This document shows, in pieces, positions 31,072 through 39,003 of a stretch of 64,000 bases of DNA. Where the stretch lies: positions 124,001-188,000 of the forward strand of contig NZ_JAIWNB010000004.1 of NCBI RefSeq assembly GCF_020215705.1, in the 5' to 3' direction. Below the pieces are notes generated by a model. That model did no database searches. It saw only the letters and a program-made list of their open reading frames with translations, and was not told where the DNA came from. This stretch comes from Nonomuraea aurantiaca (lineage in GTDB: Bacteria; Actinomycetota; Actinomycetes; Streptosporangiales; Streptosporangiaceae). Position 1 is the stretch's first letter. Each line of letters starts with the position of its first letter. Position numbers and translations under genes: made by a program.

Positions 31072-32496
31072 CTATTGCGGCAGGTTCCTTTCCGCGTTGA
31101 GCAGCTCGTCCAGCGCCCCGCGCAGATCGTCGGCCAGCTCCCACGCGTCGGGCACCATCTCCCGGTCGGTGACCACGCCGATGTCCAGCGAGCCGTCGTA
31201 GGAGAAGGCGGTGATGTTCACCCCGCCGCTCACGTTGGTGATCACCGAGACCGGGTAGTGGGTGAGCAGGCGGGCGCCGCACACGTACAGGGGGAACTGC
31301 GGGCCCGGCACGTTCGAGATGGCCACGTTGATGGGCGGCGCGGTCTGCCCGACCAGGCCGAACGCCGATCTGGACGCCAGCCCCATGAGGGCGGCGGGCA
31401 TCGACTCGCTCAGCTCGCGCAGCCACCGCGCGGGCGCCAGCGAGAACCTGTCCTTGATCCGCTGCATGGCCAGCCGCACCTGCTGCAGCCGCGCCACGGG
31501 ATCCTCGAGGTGGACGGCCAGCGGCGCCGTCATGAACGTCACCTGGTTGCCGCCCGTCCCCGCCTCCCGCAGCGAGAACGGCACCCCGGCGATCAGCGGC
31601 TGACGCGGGACGCCCCCGTGCGCGGCCAGCCACCGGCGCAGCGCGCCCGCGCACACGGCCATCACCACATCGTTGACCGTCACCCCGAACGCCTTGCGCA
31701 CCTGCTTGATCTCCTCCAGCGGCAGCGAGACGAACGCGAAACGCCGGTGCTCGGAGACCGGCCCGCTGAACGGCGTCTTGGGCGCGGGCAGCGACGGCAG
31801 CTCCGGAGCCTGCCCGGAGCCGGCGACCCGGCGGGCCAGCCCCGACACCATCCGGCTGCCCGGCAGCGACGACACGACGGGGATCTCGTCCAGGTGCGGC
31901 ATCGCCCGGGCGGCGAACCGCACCGCCTGCGCCGGATTGCCGGCCAACCTGGCGAGCCCGCGCAGGACCATCTCGGCCGCTCCCGGCGGCTCCGAGTCGC
32001 GCTCGGGCGCGACCGCGGGCGACGGCGCGGGTATGGGACCCACGTCGAGGAGCGCGGCCAGGACGTCGGCGCCGCCGATGCCGTCCACGGCCGCGTGGTG
32101 GATCTTGGTGTAGAGCCCCATGCGGCCGCCGGACAGGCCGTGGATCAGGTAGATCTCCCACAGCGGCCGGCGGCGGTCCAGGCGGCGGGCGTGCAGCCGG
32201 GACACCTGGTCGGCCAGCTGCCGGTCGTCGCCGGGCGGCGGCAGCCCGATCTCCCGTACGTGATAGTCGAGGTCGAGGTCGTCCTCCTGCACCCAGTAGG
32301 GGTGGTCCAGCCCGAGGGGCACGAAGGCGAGCTTGCGCCGCAACGCGGGCACGTACGGCAGGCGCCGTTCCAGCAGAGCCTGGAGGTCGGCGCGGTTGAG
32401 ATCGCCGTCCAGGATGGCCAGGCCGGCGATGTTGGCGATGTTCGTCGCCGTCTCGAAATGGAGAAACTGGGCATCCAGGGCGGTCAGCTGCGGCAT
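31072..32496 (-). CDS. Wax ester synthase/diacylglycerol acyltransferase (WS/DGAT)
   Basis: 474 residues, a normal length. Opens LTALDAQFLHFETATNIANI; the active-site motif HHAAVDG is at residues 133-139, and the late conserved block is NVAISNVPGPQFPLYVCGARL. The family joins acyl-CoA to fatty alcohol or diacylglycerol at the membrane or lipid-droplet surface, giving wax esters or triacylglycerol storage lipid, which is common in actinomycetes. Single gene, with no lipid-metabolism neighbour. It is followed (in its own direction) by the sigma-factor gene. Confidence 0.95.
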   Translation of the reverse strand: MPQLTALDAQFLHFETATNIANIAGLAILDGDLNRADLQALLERRLPYVPALRRKLAFVPLGLDHPYWVQEDDLDLDYHVREIGLPPPGDDRQLADQVSRLHARRLDRRRPLWEIYLIHGLSGGRMGLYTKIHHAAVDGIGGADVLAALLDVGPIPAPSPAVAPERDSEPPGAAEMVLRGLARLAGNPAQAVRFAARAMPHLDEIPVVSSLPGSRMVSGLARRVAGSGQAPELPSLPAPKTPFSGPVSEHRRFAFVSLPLEEIKQVRKAFGVTVNDVVMAVCAGALRRWLAAHGGVPRQPLIAGVPFSLREAGTGGNQVTFMTAPLAVHLEDPVARLQQVRLAMQRIKDRFSLAPARWLRELSESMPAALMGLASRSAFGLVGQTAPPINVAISNVPGPQFPLYVCGARLLTHYPVSVITNVSGGVNITAFSYDGSLDIGVVTDREMVPDAWELADDLRGALDELLNAERNLPQ

Positions 32497-32527
32497 GGCT
32501 CACACCTCCGCCCTGAACAAATCAGAC

Positions 32528-33580
32528 TCAGCCTATTACTTCAAGTGAGCAGGCCTCCGCGTCCGGCTCGGCGAAGGCCAGCAGGGCCATCGCCTCCTCC
32601 TCCAGCGCCTCGGGCAAGACCGGGGTGAAGGGTGTGAGAAGCAGTTTGGCCTGCTTGCCCGTGCGCCTGATCTGCCAGGTCCCGGCCACGAAGCCGTCGA
32701 CCAGGTAGGTGGCGCGCACGCGCAGGTTCTTGGTGACGACCTCGCCGCGATGCTTCTCGGCCAGCACGCGGGTGCGGTCGGCGTGGCCGAGCATCAGGTT
32801 GTCGAAGTCGGGCAGGAACCTGACCGGCACCGGCACGTCCCCCTCCGGCCTGGGCGCCTCGGGCAGGTCGTACAGCTCCCGGCCGCGCTCGTCCACCAGC
32901 ACCTCCAGCCGGTCGCGCATGCCGTTCAGCACGGCCTTGAGCCCGCTCAGCCCCGACCACGTCTGCATGTCGGCGGCGGTGGCCGGCCCGAACGCGGCCA
33001 GGTACCGCTCGACGAGCGTCCCCATGTCCGGCTCCGCGGCGAGCTGGATACCCGGCAGGGCGAAGGCGGATTCGCGCGGGAAGCTCCACCGGTCCTCGGT
33101 CGGCACCATGATCAACGGGACCATCATGCGCACCGCGTAGCCCAGTGCCCGGTCGTAGGCGCCCGGGAACTCCCTCTCCAGCCTCGGCCGCAGCTCGTTG
33201 AACGTGTGCGGTCCCTCGGCCAGCAACCGCTCCGCCGCCGCCGCGACGGCGGCGAAGTCGACCTCCGGGAAGCGCCGCGCCGCGGCGGCGAGCAGCGGCT
33301 GCAACAGGGGCCGGAACTCGGCGAAGTCCGCCGCCGTCACCAGATGCAGGGTGGCACGCATCATGGTGGCGCGCACGAGCGTCCGTGAGCGCAGCGCCGC
33401 GTGCAGGTCGCCGCGGGCGAACCCGTCGAGCCGGGTCCACAGTCCCAGGTACGGCGGGCGCGGCTCCTGCGCCTGCAGCCCGGCCAGGCGGTGCGCGACG
33501 GCGGCCACGCCGCCCTGGTGGCGGCGAAGAAGATGCTGCCGCGCCAGGGTGGCCCGGTTGAGCTCTCTCAGGGTGAGCAT
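32528..33580 (-). CDS. HTH_42 winged-helix DNA-binding protein
   Basis: 350 residues from the ATG at 33580. Family PF06224 pattern: LRELNRATLARQHLLRRHQGGVAAVAHRLAGLQAQEPRPPYLGLWTR, then LVRATMMRATLHLVTAADFAEF, VRFLPDFDNLMLGHADRTRVL and late VDGFVAGTWQIRRTG. This form matches the common actinobacterial uncharacterised branch. A divergent relative is at 17216-18358. Only 9 bp separate its start codon from that of the opposite gene at 33590, so the promoters must lie inside the neighbouring coding ends or the starts are annotated too early. Confidence 0.88.
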   Translation of the reverse strand: MLTLRELNRATLARQHLLRRHQGGVAAVAHRLAGLQAQEPRPPYLGLWTRLDGFARGDLHAALRSRTLVRATMMRATLHLVTAADFAEFRPLLQPLLAAAARRFPEVDFAAVAAAAERLLAEGPHTFNELRPRLEREFPGAYDRALGYAVRMMVPLIMVPTEDRWSFPRESAFALPGIQLAAEPDMGTLVERYLAAFGPATAADMQTWSGLSGLKAVLNGMRDRLEVLVDERGRELYDLPEAPRPEGDVPVPVRFLPDFDNLMLGHADRTRVLAEKHRGEVVTKNLRVRATYLVDGFVAGTWQIRRTGKQAKLLLTPFTPVLPEALEEEAMALLAFAEPDAEACSLEVIG

Positions 33581-33589
33581 GAACACATC

Positions 33590-34804
33590 ATGCCCTTTGT
33601 GACTAAATTTCCAGTTCAGTCGGTGCGCGCGACCTATCCCGCGCTGGACGACGGCTACGCCTACCTGGACGGCGCCGCGGGCACCCAGACCCCGCAATCG
33701 GTGATCGACGCCATCGTGGGCGCTTACCGTACGGGCATCGGCAACGCGGGCGGCGCCTTCGAGGCCAGCCACCGCACCGACGAGATCGTGGCGGCCTGCC
33801 GCGCGGCCGTGGCCGACCTGCTCGGCGGCCGGCCGGACGGCGTGATCCTCGGACCGAACATGACGACGCTGACCTATCACCTGGCCGGGGCGCTGGCCCA
33901 GAGCTGGGGTCCCGGCGACGAGGTGGTGGTCTCGCGGCTCGACCACGACGCCAACGTACGGCCCTGGATACAGCTCGCGACGCGGGCCGGGGCGACGGTC
34001 CGCTGGGCCGAGGTGGATCCGGCGACCGGGGAGCTGCCGGTGGAGCAGTACGCGAACCTGATCGGCGAGCGCACCCGGCTGGTGGCGGTGAGCGCCGCGA
34101 GCAACGTGCTGGGCACCCGCCCGGACGTGGCCGCGATCGCCGCGCTGGCGCACGCGGCGGGGGCGCTGACCTACGTGGACGGGGTGCACGCCACCGCGCA
34201 CGGCCCGGTGGACATCGCGGAGCTGGGCGCCGACTTCTACGCCACCAGCGCCTACAAGTGGTCGGGCCCGCACATCGGCGCGGTCGTCGCCGATCCGGCG
34301 CTGCTGGAGACCATCCGGCCGGACAAGCTGGCCTCCTCGCCCGACACGGTGCCGGAGCGCTTCGAGAGGGGCACCTCCCCCTTCGCCGACCTGGCCGGCG
34401 TGACGGCCGCGGTGAACCACCTGGCCACCATGGTCCCCGGCACCGGAACGCGCAGGGAGCGGCTGCTCACCTCGCTGTCCGCGGCCGAGGCGTACGAGCA
34501 GGAGCTGTTCGGCGTGCTGATCGCGGGCCTGGAGGCAATGCCGCACGTGACGCTGTACGGCAAGCCCGCCAGGCGTACGGCCACCGCCTACTTCACTGTC
34601 GCCGGGCGTACTCCCCGCGAGGTCGCGGAGGCGCTGGCCGCGCGTCGCGTGAACGTGTGGAACGGTCACAACTACGCCTGGGAGCTGACCGGCGCGCTGG
34701 GCATCCGCGACTCCGGCGGCGCGGTGCGGGTCGGGCTGGTGCACTACAACGACCATTCGGACGTCGACCGCCTGCTGAAGGCCGTGACCCGCCTCGAGAA
34801 CTGA
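33590..34804 (+). CDS. Cysteine desulfurase-like aminotransferase class V
   Basis: 404 residues from the ATG at 33590 (GTG at 33599 is an alternative). PLP-binding pattern: YAYLDGAAGTQTPQSVIDAI, DEVVVSRLDHDANVRPW, TYVDGVHATAHGPVD, and the Schiff-base Lys in ATSAYKWSGPHIGA. It belongs to the branch annotated as cysteine desulfurase-like (CsdA-related). No conserved C-terminal active-site cysteine of IscS type was noticed, so the reaction is open. Monocistronic; the recombinase gene follows after 21 bp. Confidence 0.88.
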   Translation: MPFVTKFPVQSVRATYPALDDGYAYLDGAAGTQTPQSVIDAIVGAYRTGIGNAGGAFEASHRTDEIVAACRAAVADLLGGRPDGVILGPNMTTLTYHLAGALAQSWGPGDEVVVSRLDHDANVRPWIQLATRAGATVRWAEVDPATGELPVEQYANLIGERTRLVAVSAASNVLGTRPDVAAIAALAHAAGALTYVDGVHATAHGPVDIAELGADFYATSAYKWSGPHIGAVVADPALLETIRPDKLASSPDTVPERFERGTSPFADLAGVTAAVNHLATMVPGTGTRRERLLTSLSAAEAYEQELFGVLIAGLEAMPHVTLYGKPARRTATAYFTVAGRTPREVAEALAARRVNVWNGHNYAWELTGALGIRDSGGAVRVGLVHYNDHSDVDRLLKAVTRLEN

Positions 34805-34825
34805 GCGCGGGGCTAAGATCGCCGG

Positions 34826-35797
34826 GTGAGCCTGCCCGCCGTGCCGGGCCTGCCGACCACGCTCGTCGAGCCGGCCCGCGATCCCTATCATGTCTATCTC
34901 GACTCGCTGACCAGCCCCGAGTCGCGCCGTACGATGCGCGGCTGCCTCGACCGGCTGGCCCGCCTGCTCACCGGTGACGAGACGGCCAGCGGCGCGGGCC
35001 AGCCGTGGCATCTGCTGCGTTACGAGCACACGGTGCGCATTCGCACCCTGCTGACCGATCAGGGGTGGTCGGCGGCCTACGTCAACAAGCACCTGGTGGC
35101 GCTGCGCCGGGTGCTGAAAGAGGCGTGGCGGCTCGGGCAGAGCAGCGCGGAGGACTACGCGCGCGCCTCCGACCTGGCTCCGGTACGCCAGAGCCGCCTG
35201 CCCACCGGTCACCACGTGCCGCCCGAGGTCGTGGGGGCGGCCCTGTCGGCGTGCGACGACTCCCCTGCCGGGATCCGCGACGCGGCGCTGATCGCGGTGC
35301 TCTACTCCACCGGCTGCCGCCGCGCCGAGATCGGCGGGCTGTCGTTGTCGGACTACGACCCGGGCGCCCGCTCGCTCCGGGTCCGCGGCAAGCGCGACAA
35401 GGAGCGGATGGTCTACCTGACGACCGACGCGATCGGGCTGGTCGAGCGGTGGCTGGCGGTGCGGGGCGACGAGGCGGGCGCGTTGTTCAGCCCGATCAGC
35501 AGGATGGGCCGCGTACGGCTGCGCGAGGGCCGCCCCGTCGGGCTGACCGGGCAGGGCATCGCCGACATCCTGGCCAGGCGGCTGGGCGAGGCGGGGGCGT
35601 CCCGGCGTACGGCGCACGACTTCCGCCGCACCTTCATCGGTGAGCTGCTGGACGCGGGCGTCGACCTGGCCACCGCCCAGGCGCTGGTCGGCCACTCGTC
35701 ACCGGCCACCACGGCCCGCTATGACCGCCGCCCGGAGAAGACCCGCCGCGAGGCCGTCGACCGGCTCCGCCTGCCCGCCGCGCGGCCGCTCCGCTGA
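34826..35797 (+). CDS. Tyrosine recombinase (XerC/D-like integrase)
   Basis: 323 residues from a GTG. N-terminal SAM-like DNA-binding domain (DPYHVYLDSLTSPESRRTMRGCLDRLARLL), then a catalytic domain with all expected residues: Arg in STGCRRAEIGGL, Lys in RGKRDKERMVYL, HDFRRTF (His-x-x-Arg), GHSSPATTARYDRR (His and nucleophile Tyr). No excisionase, phage gene or attachment repeat lies beside it, so it looks like a free-standing chromosomal recombinase of the type often found in actinobacteria. It may be cotranscribed with the aminotransferase gene upstream. Confidence 0.92.
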   Translation: MSLPAVPGLPTTLVEPARDPYHVYLDSLTSPESRRTMRGCLDRLARLLTGDETASGAGQPWHLLRYEHTVRIRTLLTDQGWSAAYVNKHLVALRRVLKEAWRLGQSSAEDYARASDLAPVRQSRLPTGHHVPPEVVGAALSACDDSPAGIRDAALIAVLYSTGCRRAEIGGLSLSDYDPGARSLRVRGKRDKERMVYLTTDAIGLVERWLAVRGDEAGALFSPISRMGRVRLREGRPVGLTGQGIADILARRLGEAGASRRTAHDFRRTFIGELLDAGVDLATAQALVGHSSPATTARYDRRPEKTRREAVDRLRLPAARPLR

Positions 35798-35825
35798 GCC
35801 TTCGTGGTGGCGCGTCTTCCGCTGT

Positions 35826-35862
35826 CCCTGCCTGCCGTCCGATGACCGGGCGGCAGGCAGGG
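35826..35862. terminator. Bidirectional hairpin terminator
   Basis: CCCTGCCTGCCG (35826-35837) pairs with CGGCAGGCAGGG (35851-35862): a 12-bp perfect stem between convergent genes. Confidence 0.75.
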
Positions 35863-35872
35863 GACGGCGGGG

Positions 35873-36226
35873 TCAGGCGTTCATGTTGGACACCACGATG
35901 AAGCCGATGACCATGCCGAGGATCATCGTCACACCCGAGGTGATCGCGGCCCACTTGCCCAGCGTCTCGCCGCGCGTGTGGCCCGCGATGCCCAGCCCGA
36001 TCCCGGCCAGGCCGAACAGAATGGGAATGAAGAGCAGGGATATCGCCGCGCAGACGAACGCGATGATCGACAGCAACTGCCCGGCCGGCTTCTGACCGGA
36101 TTGCGCGTACGGCGCCTGTTCGTAGGGAGGTGGAAGCGGAGGCCCGGGGGGCGGCTGCTGCGACGCCCACTGGGCCTCACGGCGGGACGGATCGTCGCCG
36201 GGGGGCGGATCCTGGGGGGAGGTCAC
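35873..36226 (-). CDS. DUF4190-like small membrane protein
   Basis: 117 residues from the GTG at 36226 (GAGGAG 8 nt upstream). A proline- and glutamine-rich cytoplasmic N-terminus (PQDPPPGDDP, QQPPPGPPLPPPYEQAP) precedes two membrane helices, LLSIIAFVCAAISLLFIPIL then LFGLAGIGLGIAG, and TSGVTMILGMVIGFIVV. The GIGLGIAGHTRGE turn between helices is typical of DUF4190 proteins, which are common in actinobacteria and of unknown role. Confidence 0.8.
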   Translation of the reverse strand: MTSPQDPPPGDDPSRREAQWASQQPPPGPPLPPPYEQAPYAQSGQKPAGQLLSIIAFVCAAISLLFIPILFGLAGIGLGIAGHTRGETLGKWAAITSGVTMILGMVIGFIVVSNMNA

Positions 36227-36341
36227 GATCTGGGCTCCTCTCGAGAACACAACCAAGTCGGCGGCCCGTTCCTGACGTGAGGACATCACACACCGAAGCC
36301 GGTCGTCCTGTCGAGCGGATCAGGCTACGACATCTGGTGAC

Positions 36342-38318
36342 TCAGGCGATTTCGGCGGCTGCAAAGACATCAAGAGGTAGCGGCCGGGAGTGCACCACGT
36401 CCAGCCGGGAGACCGCGCGGGTGAGCGCGACGTACAGGCGGTTGAGGCCGCGTGCCTCAGCCTCGACGATGGCGGCGGGCTCGGCCAGCACGACGTGGTC
36501 GTACTCCAGGCCCTTGGCCATCGAGGCGGGCACCACGCTCAGCCGCTCGCCGATGTCGAGGCCGCCGTTCCAGAGGGCGTCGGTGAGCGGGCCGGCGGCG
36601 GCGTCGGCCGCGATCACGCCGATCGACCCCTCGAAGGTCAGCGCCTCACGTGCGGCCGCGACGACCCCCTTCTCCAGCTCGGTCACCTGGGTGAGGAGCA
36701 GCCTGCCGTCGGTGCGGTACGACGTGGTGGCGGGCACGTCCACGTCGAGCGCCGCCAGCAGCCGGTTGGCCGGGCCGACCACCACCGCAGGCACCCGGAA
36801 CCCGGTCGTCAGCGCGACGATCCCGGCCTCCGGTTTGCCGAGCAGTTCCAGGTGTCGCGGCCAGGACGCGGCCGCCCATGGCGTGGTGCCCTGGGCCAGG
36901 TCGCCGAGCACGGTGATCGAGCCGTGCTCGCTGCGCCTGGCCACCGCCCTGCACTGCATCGGCGACAGGTCCTGCGCCTCGTCCACGATGACGTGGCCGT
37001 AGCCGCGCGGCCGTTCCAGCAGCCCGGCGATCTCGTCGAGCAGCACCAGGTCGGCCTCGGACCACTTGGCGCTCTTGTAGCCGCGCGGCGGCCGGGCCCA
37101 GGTGATGGCCGTCCGCTCGTCGGCCGTCAGGATGGGGGCGGCCGGACTCGGGTCGCTCAGCAGAGCGCACAGGAGCTCCTCAGGGCGTACGGCCGGCCAG
37201 ATCTCGTCCAGGAACGGCGTGAGCGCCTTGCCGATCTTGCGCGTCCAGACGGCGTTGCCCGTGTGGCCGCGCAGCTCGGCCTGGCGCCGCATCAGCTCGG
37301 TGATCCTCGCGCGCACCCGTTCACGCCCGATCGCGTACGGCATGGCCTCGCGCCGCGTGTCGTCGACGATGCGGCGCAGCTCGTCCTCACCGACCCGCCA
37401 CCGGTAGGAGCCGTCGGCGACGGAGACGGGCTCGACCGGCTTGCCGATGCGCCCGTACAGGGCCTTGCGCAGGACCTCGGCCATCCGCGCGTCATGCTTG
37501 ACCAGCGCGGCGGCCGGGCTGTCCGTGGCCGTGACCGCGACCCTGCCCAGCAGCCGCTCCAGCGTGGTCTGCTCGACGTCGACCTCGCCCAGCGCGGGCA
37601 GCACCGCCGAGATGTATCCGAGGAAGGCCCGGTTCGGCCCCAGCACCAGCACCCCCGAGCGCTCCAGCCGCTGCCGGTGCGCGTACAGCAGGAACGCCGC
37701 CCTGTGCAGGCCGACGGCCGTCTTGCCGGTGCCGGGCGCGCCCTGCACGCAGATCGACTCCTCCAGCCCGGCACGGACCAGGTCGTCCTGCTCGGGCTGG
37801 ATGGTGGCGACGATGTCGCGCATGGGGCCGACGCGGGGCCGTTCGATCTCGGCGGCCAGGATCCGGCTCTCGGTCTCCTGGCCCTGGGCGAGCCGTTCGT
37901 CCTCGAACGAGGTCAGCGTGGTGCCGGCCCAGCCGAATCGGCGGCGTACCTCGACGCCCAGCGGGTCACGGGCGCTGGCCCGGTAGAAGGCCCGCGAGAC
38001 GGGCGCCCGCCAGTCGATGACGACCGGCGGGCCACCGTGCTCGCCGGTGATGTGCCGCCTGCCGATGTGGTAGCTGCGCCCCCGGTGTTCGGCGGAGTCG
38101 CCGCCGAAGTCGAGCCGTCCGAAGAACGGCGGGCCCTCCGGCTCCTCACTCAGCTCCTTGGCCAGGCTCTTGAGGTGGCGGCCGAGCCGTTCGGCGCTGT
38201 AGCGGTCGCCCGCCACGCTCTCGCCGACGATCACGTTGTCCCGTGCCGCGTCGAGCATCCTGCGCAGCCCGGCTCCGCACTGTTCGACGTACCGTCTCTC
38301 CTCGTCGAGCGTGGCCAT
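36342..38318 (-). CDS. UvrD/HelD-like helicase (HelR-type RNA polymerase partner)
   Basis: 658 residues. Walker A GAPGTGKTAVGLHRAAFLLY near residue 195, Walker B VIVDEAQDLSPMQ, superfamily 1 motifs ITVLGDLAQGTTPWAA and, late, GLEYDHVVLAEPA and RLYVALTRAVSRLDV. The helical N-terminus and the segment before Walker A (TGEHGGPPVVIDWRAPVSRAFYR) match HelD-like proteins, which remove stalled RNA polymerase from DNA; actinobacterial HelR can give rifampicin tolerance. I found no rifamycin-associated element before it. It diverges from a TetR gene across repeated GTTAAC motifs. Confidence 0.9.
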   Translation of the reverse strand: MATLDEERRYVEQCGAGLRRMLDAARDNVIVGESVAGDRYSAERLGRHLKSLAKELSEEPEGPPFFGRLDFGGDSAEHRGRSYHIGRRHITGEHGGPPVVIDWRAPVSRAFYRASARDPLGVEVRRRFGWAGTTLTSFEDERLAQGQETESRILAAEIERPRVGPMRDIVATIQPEQDDLVRAGLEESICVQGAPGTGKTAVGLHRAAFLLYAHRQRLERSGVLVLGPNRAFLGYISAVLPALGEVDVEQTTLERLLGRVAVTATDSPAAALVKHDARMAEVLRKALYGRIGKPVEPVSVADGSYRWRVGEDELRRIVDDTRREAMPYAIGRERVRARITELMRRQAELRGHTGNAVWTRKIGKALTPFLDEIWPAVRPEELLCALLSDPSPAAPILTADERTAITWARPPRGYKSAKWSEADLVLLDEIAGLLERPRGYGHVIVDEAQDLSPMQCRAVARRSEHGSITVLGDLAQGTTPWAAASWPRHLELLGKPEAGIVALTTGFRVPAVVVGPANRLLAALDVDVPATTSYRTDGRLLLTQVTELEKGVVAAAREALTFEGSIGVIAADAAAGPLTDALWNGGLDIGERLSVVPASMAKGLEYDHVVLAEPAAIVEAEARGLNRLYVALTRAVSRLDVVHSRPLPLDVFAAAEIA

Positions 38319-38331
38319 CCCCGCCTCCAGC

Positions 38332-38363
38332 GTTAACTCGGTTAATATCTTTACCAGGTTAAC
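38332..38363. promoter_or_regulatory. Repeated GTTAAC operator region
   Basis: GTTAAC at 38332-38337 and 38358-38363 flank GGTTAATATCTTTACC (38340-38355), an imperfect dyad. Lies between the helicase and TetR starts. Confidence 0.45.
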
Positions 38364-38383
38364 ACCTTGGTAGAGTGGGGCTC

Positions 38384-38995
38384 ATGACAGGACTTCGGCA
38401 GTTGCAGAGGGAACACGTGCGCGAGGCCATCTCTACGGCGGCCATCTCGCTCTTCCTGGCGCGTGGTTTCGACGAGGTTCCCGTCACCGAGATCGCCGCC
38501 GCCGCGCGGGTGTCGAAGCCGACGCTGTTCAAGTACTTCCCGGCCAAGGAGGACCTCGTCCTGCACCGCATCAGCGACCACCAGGGCGAGTTCGCGCGGG
38601 TGGTGCGGCAGCGCGCCGCCGGCGAGCACCCGCTGACGGCGCTGCACCGGCACTTCCTCGACGCCCTGGCCCGGCACGACCCGGTCACCGGGCTGAACGA
38701 CCAGCCGGAGGTGGTGGCCTTTCGCCGCATGGTGTTCGGCACGCCCAGCGTGGCCGCCCGCCTGCTGCACCACATGTCGATGGACGAGGACGCCCTGACC
38801 GACGCGCTCGCGGAGGCTCCGGAGATCCCCGACGCCCTGACCGCCTCGCTGCTGGCGGCGCAGGTGCTGGCCGTGCACCGGGTACTGGCCAAGCACAACT
38901 GGCAGGCCCTGGCCGACGGGCGCGCGCTGGCGGAGGTCGAGCCGGAGGCCGTACGCCGCGCCGACCGCGCCTTCGCCCTGCTGCGCCACGATTGA
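38384..38995 (+). CDS. TetR-family regulator
   Basis: 203 residues from the ATG at 38384; a GTG 9 bp upstream is possible. HTH: REAISTAAISLFLARGFDE, TEIAAAARVSKPTLFKYFPAKEDLVLHRI. Paralogous to the protein at 10719-11366 (shared FPAKEDLV, DALARHDPVTGLND, RMVFGT). Its stop lies 8 bp before the next ATG, so it is cotranscribed with the polysaccharide lyase gene, and the GTTAAC-rich intergenic region is the likely operator, possibly also controlling the divergent helicase. Confidence 0.92.
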   Translation: MTGLRQLQREHVREAISTAAISLFLARGFDEVPVTEIAAAARVSKPTLFKYFPAKEDLVLHRISDHQGEFARVVRQRAAGEHPLTALHRHFLDALARHDPVTGLNDQPEVVAFRRMVFGTPSVAARLLHHMSMDEDALTDALAEAPEIPDALTASLLAAQVLAVHRVLAKHNWQALADGRALAEVEPEAVRRADRAFALLRHD

Positions 38996-39003
38996 GGAGC
39001 GAC

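Noticed and set aside
32528..35695. A 1055-codon minus-strand frame joining the HTH_42 gene with sequence opposite the aminotransferase and recombinase genes
   Set aside because: Only the last 350 codons (from 33580) have family likeness; the rest is antisense to two well-supported plus-strand genes.
34826..35797. Integrative element around the tyrosine recombinase
   Set aside because: No tRNA gene, attachment-site repeat, excisionase, replication or transfer gene lies nearby, so I treat it as a stand-alone recombinase.
38319..38383. Rifamycin-associated element before the HelR-like helicase
   Set aside because: The expected GC-rich palindrome is absent; the region is AT-rich with GTTAAC repeats instead.
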